Source: an uncultured Flavobacteriales bacterium
Lineage (GTDB): Bacteria > Bacteroidota > Bacteroidia > Flavobacteriales_E > Vicingaceae
Length of the DNA: 5,762 nucleotides
NCBI GenBank assembly: GCA_937925525.1
Contig: CALALS010000048.1
Coordinates: 1-5,762 of the forward strand
Direction: 5' to 3'
Below are positions 5,322-5,762 of this stretch, piece by piece; position 1 is the first letter of the stretch; each line of letters opens with the position of its first letter. A model generated the notes under the pieces. The model was not told the DNA's origin and made no database searches. It saw only the letters and a list, made by a program, of their open reading frames with translations. The translations under genes were made by a program, and so were the position numbers.

Positions 5322-5762
5322 TTACAAGTTTTATGGTGTTAATGTAATCAACGATATCTTGCTTGGTATAGGTTTTAAATTTAAACGTGCCATCCGTAAT
5401 CTTATCGGCCAAGTTTTTATGATACCTGTTTTTCACTAAGCCTTTCGCCTCAAGTTTTGGAATTAACTCAAACACAAAAGACACATCAGATACATCAATT
5501 TGGTATTGTTGTTTAAAAAAGTCTTTAATGGGCTCAAGGCAGGAAACTTCCCAGCCATTCACTCCTTTATAGCTATTAATAATTTCTTTAAGAGAGCTTT
5601 TAATACTAGCTACATCATTGTTTAGTATAATTTCAAAAAACAAACATTGCATCTTCCTCAAACCAATCACTCTTTCTCTTTTAGCTAATCCAATAGTATG
5701 AACTGCACCATCAAGGGTAAGATGAAACTCTTCATCATCACAAATCAATGTTAAGTGTGGCG
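5314..5762 (-). CDS. Unidentified protein, C-terminal part, runs off the right edge
   Basis: The minus-strand frame is open from the window edge to TAA at 5314-5316, giving about 149 visible codons. A TTG at 5746-5748 could be read as a start, but the frame continues upstream without a stop (PHLTLICDDEE...), so the true start is probably outside the window. I do not recognise the family. The visible part is mixed alpha/beta, without membrane segments or cysteine clusters. It includes FHLTLDGAVHTIGLAKRERVIGLRKMQ (a possible basic surface), then a helix-rich stretch and a lysine-rich C-terminal section (KGLVKNRYHKNLADKITDGTFKFKTYTKQDIVDYINTIKLV) that might be a small winged-helix-like or interaction domain; this is a guess from pattern only. 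Its stop overlaps the start of the GNAT gene by 8 bases, so the two are probably co-translated. Confidence 0.7.
   Translation of the reverse strand, partial: PHLTLICDDEEFHLTLDGAVHTIGLAKRERVIGLRKMQCLFFEIILNNDVASIKSSLKEIINSYKGVNGWEVSCLEPIKDFFKQQYQIDVSDVSFVFELIPKLEAKGLVKNRYHKNLADKITDGTFKFKTYTKQDIVDYINTIKLVNA

Noticed and set aside
5746..5748. TTG as the true start of the right-edge gene
   Set aside because: The frame stays open to the window edge with protein-like codons before it, and no ribosome-binding site is seen, so the gene more likely begins outside.

Overview
The window looks like Bacteroidota chromosome (Cytophagia/Flavobacteriia-like). The reasons are AT-rich DNA, few strong Shine-Dalgarno sites, and recognisable housekeeping proteins (HutI, a phosphohexomutase, MltG) with Bacteroidota-like wording. 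This placement rests on pattern memory, not on a search.

Layout. The left edge holds the 3' end of a plus-strand fatty-acid-hydroxylase/sterol-desaturase-type gene (1-230). It converges on hutI (227-1459, minus), and the two stop codons overlap. Upstream of hutI on the minus strand are a phosphoglucomutase/phosphomannomutase-family gene (1509-2921), mltG (3736-4806), a GNAT acetyltransferase (4806-5321) and an unidentified gene that runs off the right edge (5314-5762). The last three overlap by 1 or 8 bases and look like one translationally coupled operon. A short palindromic intergenic repeat (1465-1494) lies between the phosphohexomutase gene and hutI and abuts the hutI ribosome-binding region.

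The unusual part is 2922-3735, an 814-base gap in the otherwise minus-strand run. It holds one small, AT-rich, plus-strand gene for an unrecognised two-helix membrane protein (3044-3535). A GTTRRRY-type heptamer (GTTAGGT, 2943-2949) precedes the gene. About 150 bases of imperfect palindrome follow it, opening with CTAAC (3545-3549) and closing with GGGCGTTA (3681-3688). This is the architecture of a single integron gene cassette with its attC site. If 2944-3685 is cut out, the minus-strand genes mltG and phosphohexomutase are left 72 bases apart. I propose a lone integron-like cassette inserted at a non-integron site. No integrase is present in the window, so this remains an inference.

Functionally the minus-strand genes are housekeeping: histidine catabolism, hexose-phosphate interconversion, peptidoglycan strand termination and an acetyltransferase. 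Nothing visible ties them to one pathway. The inserted gene is the accessory element.
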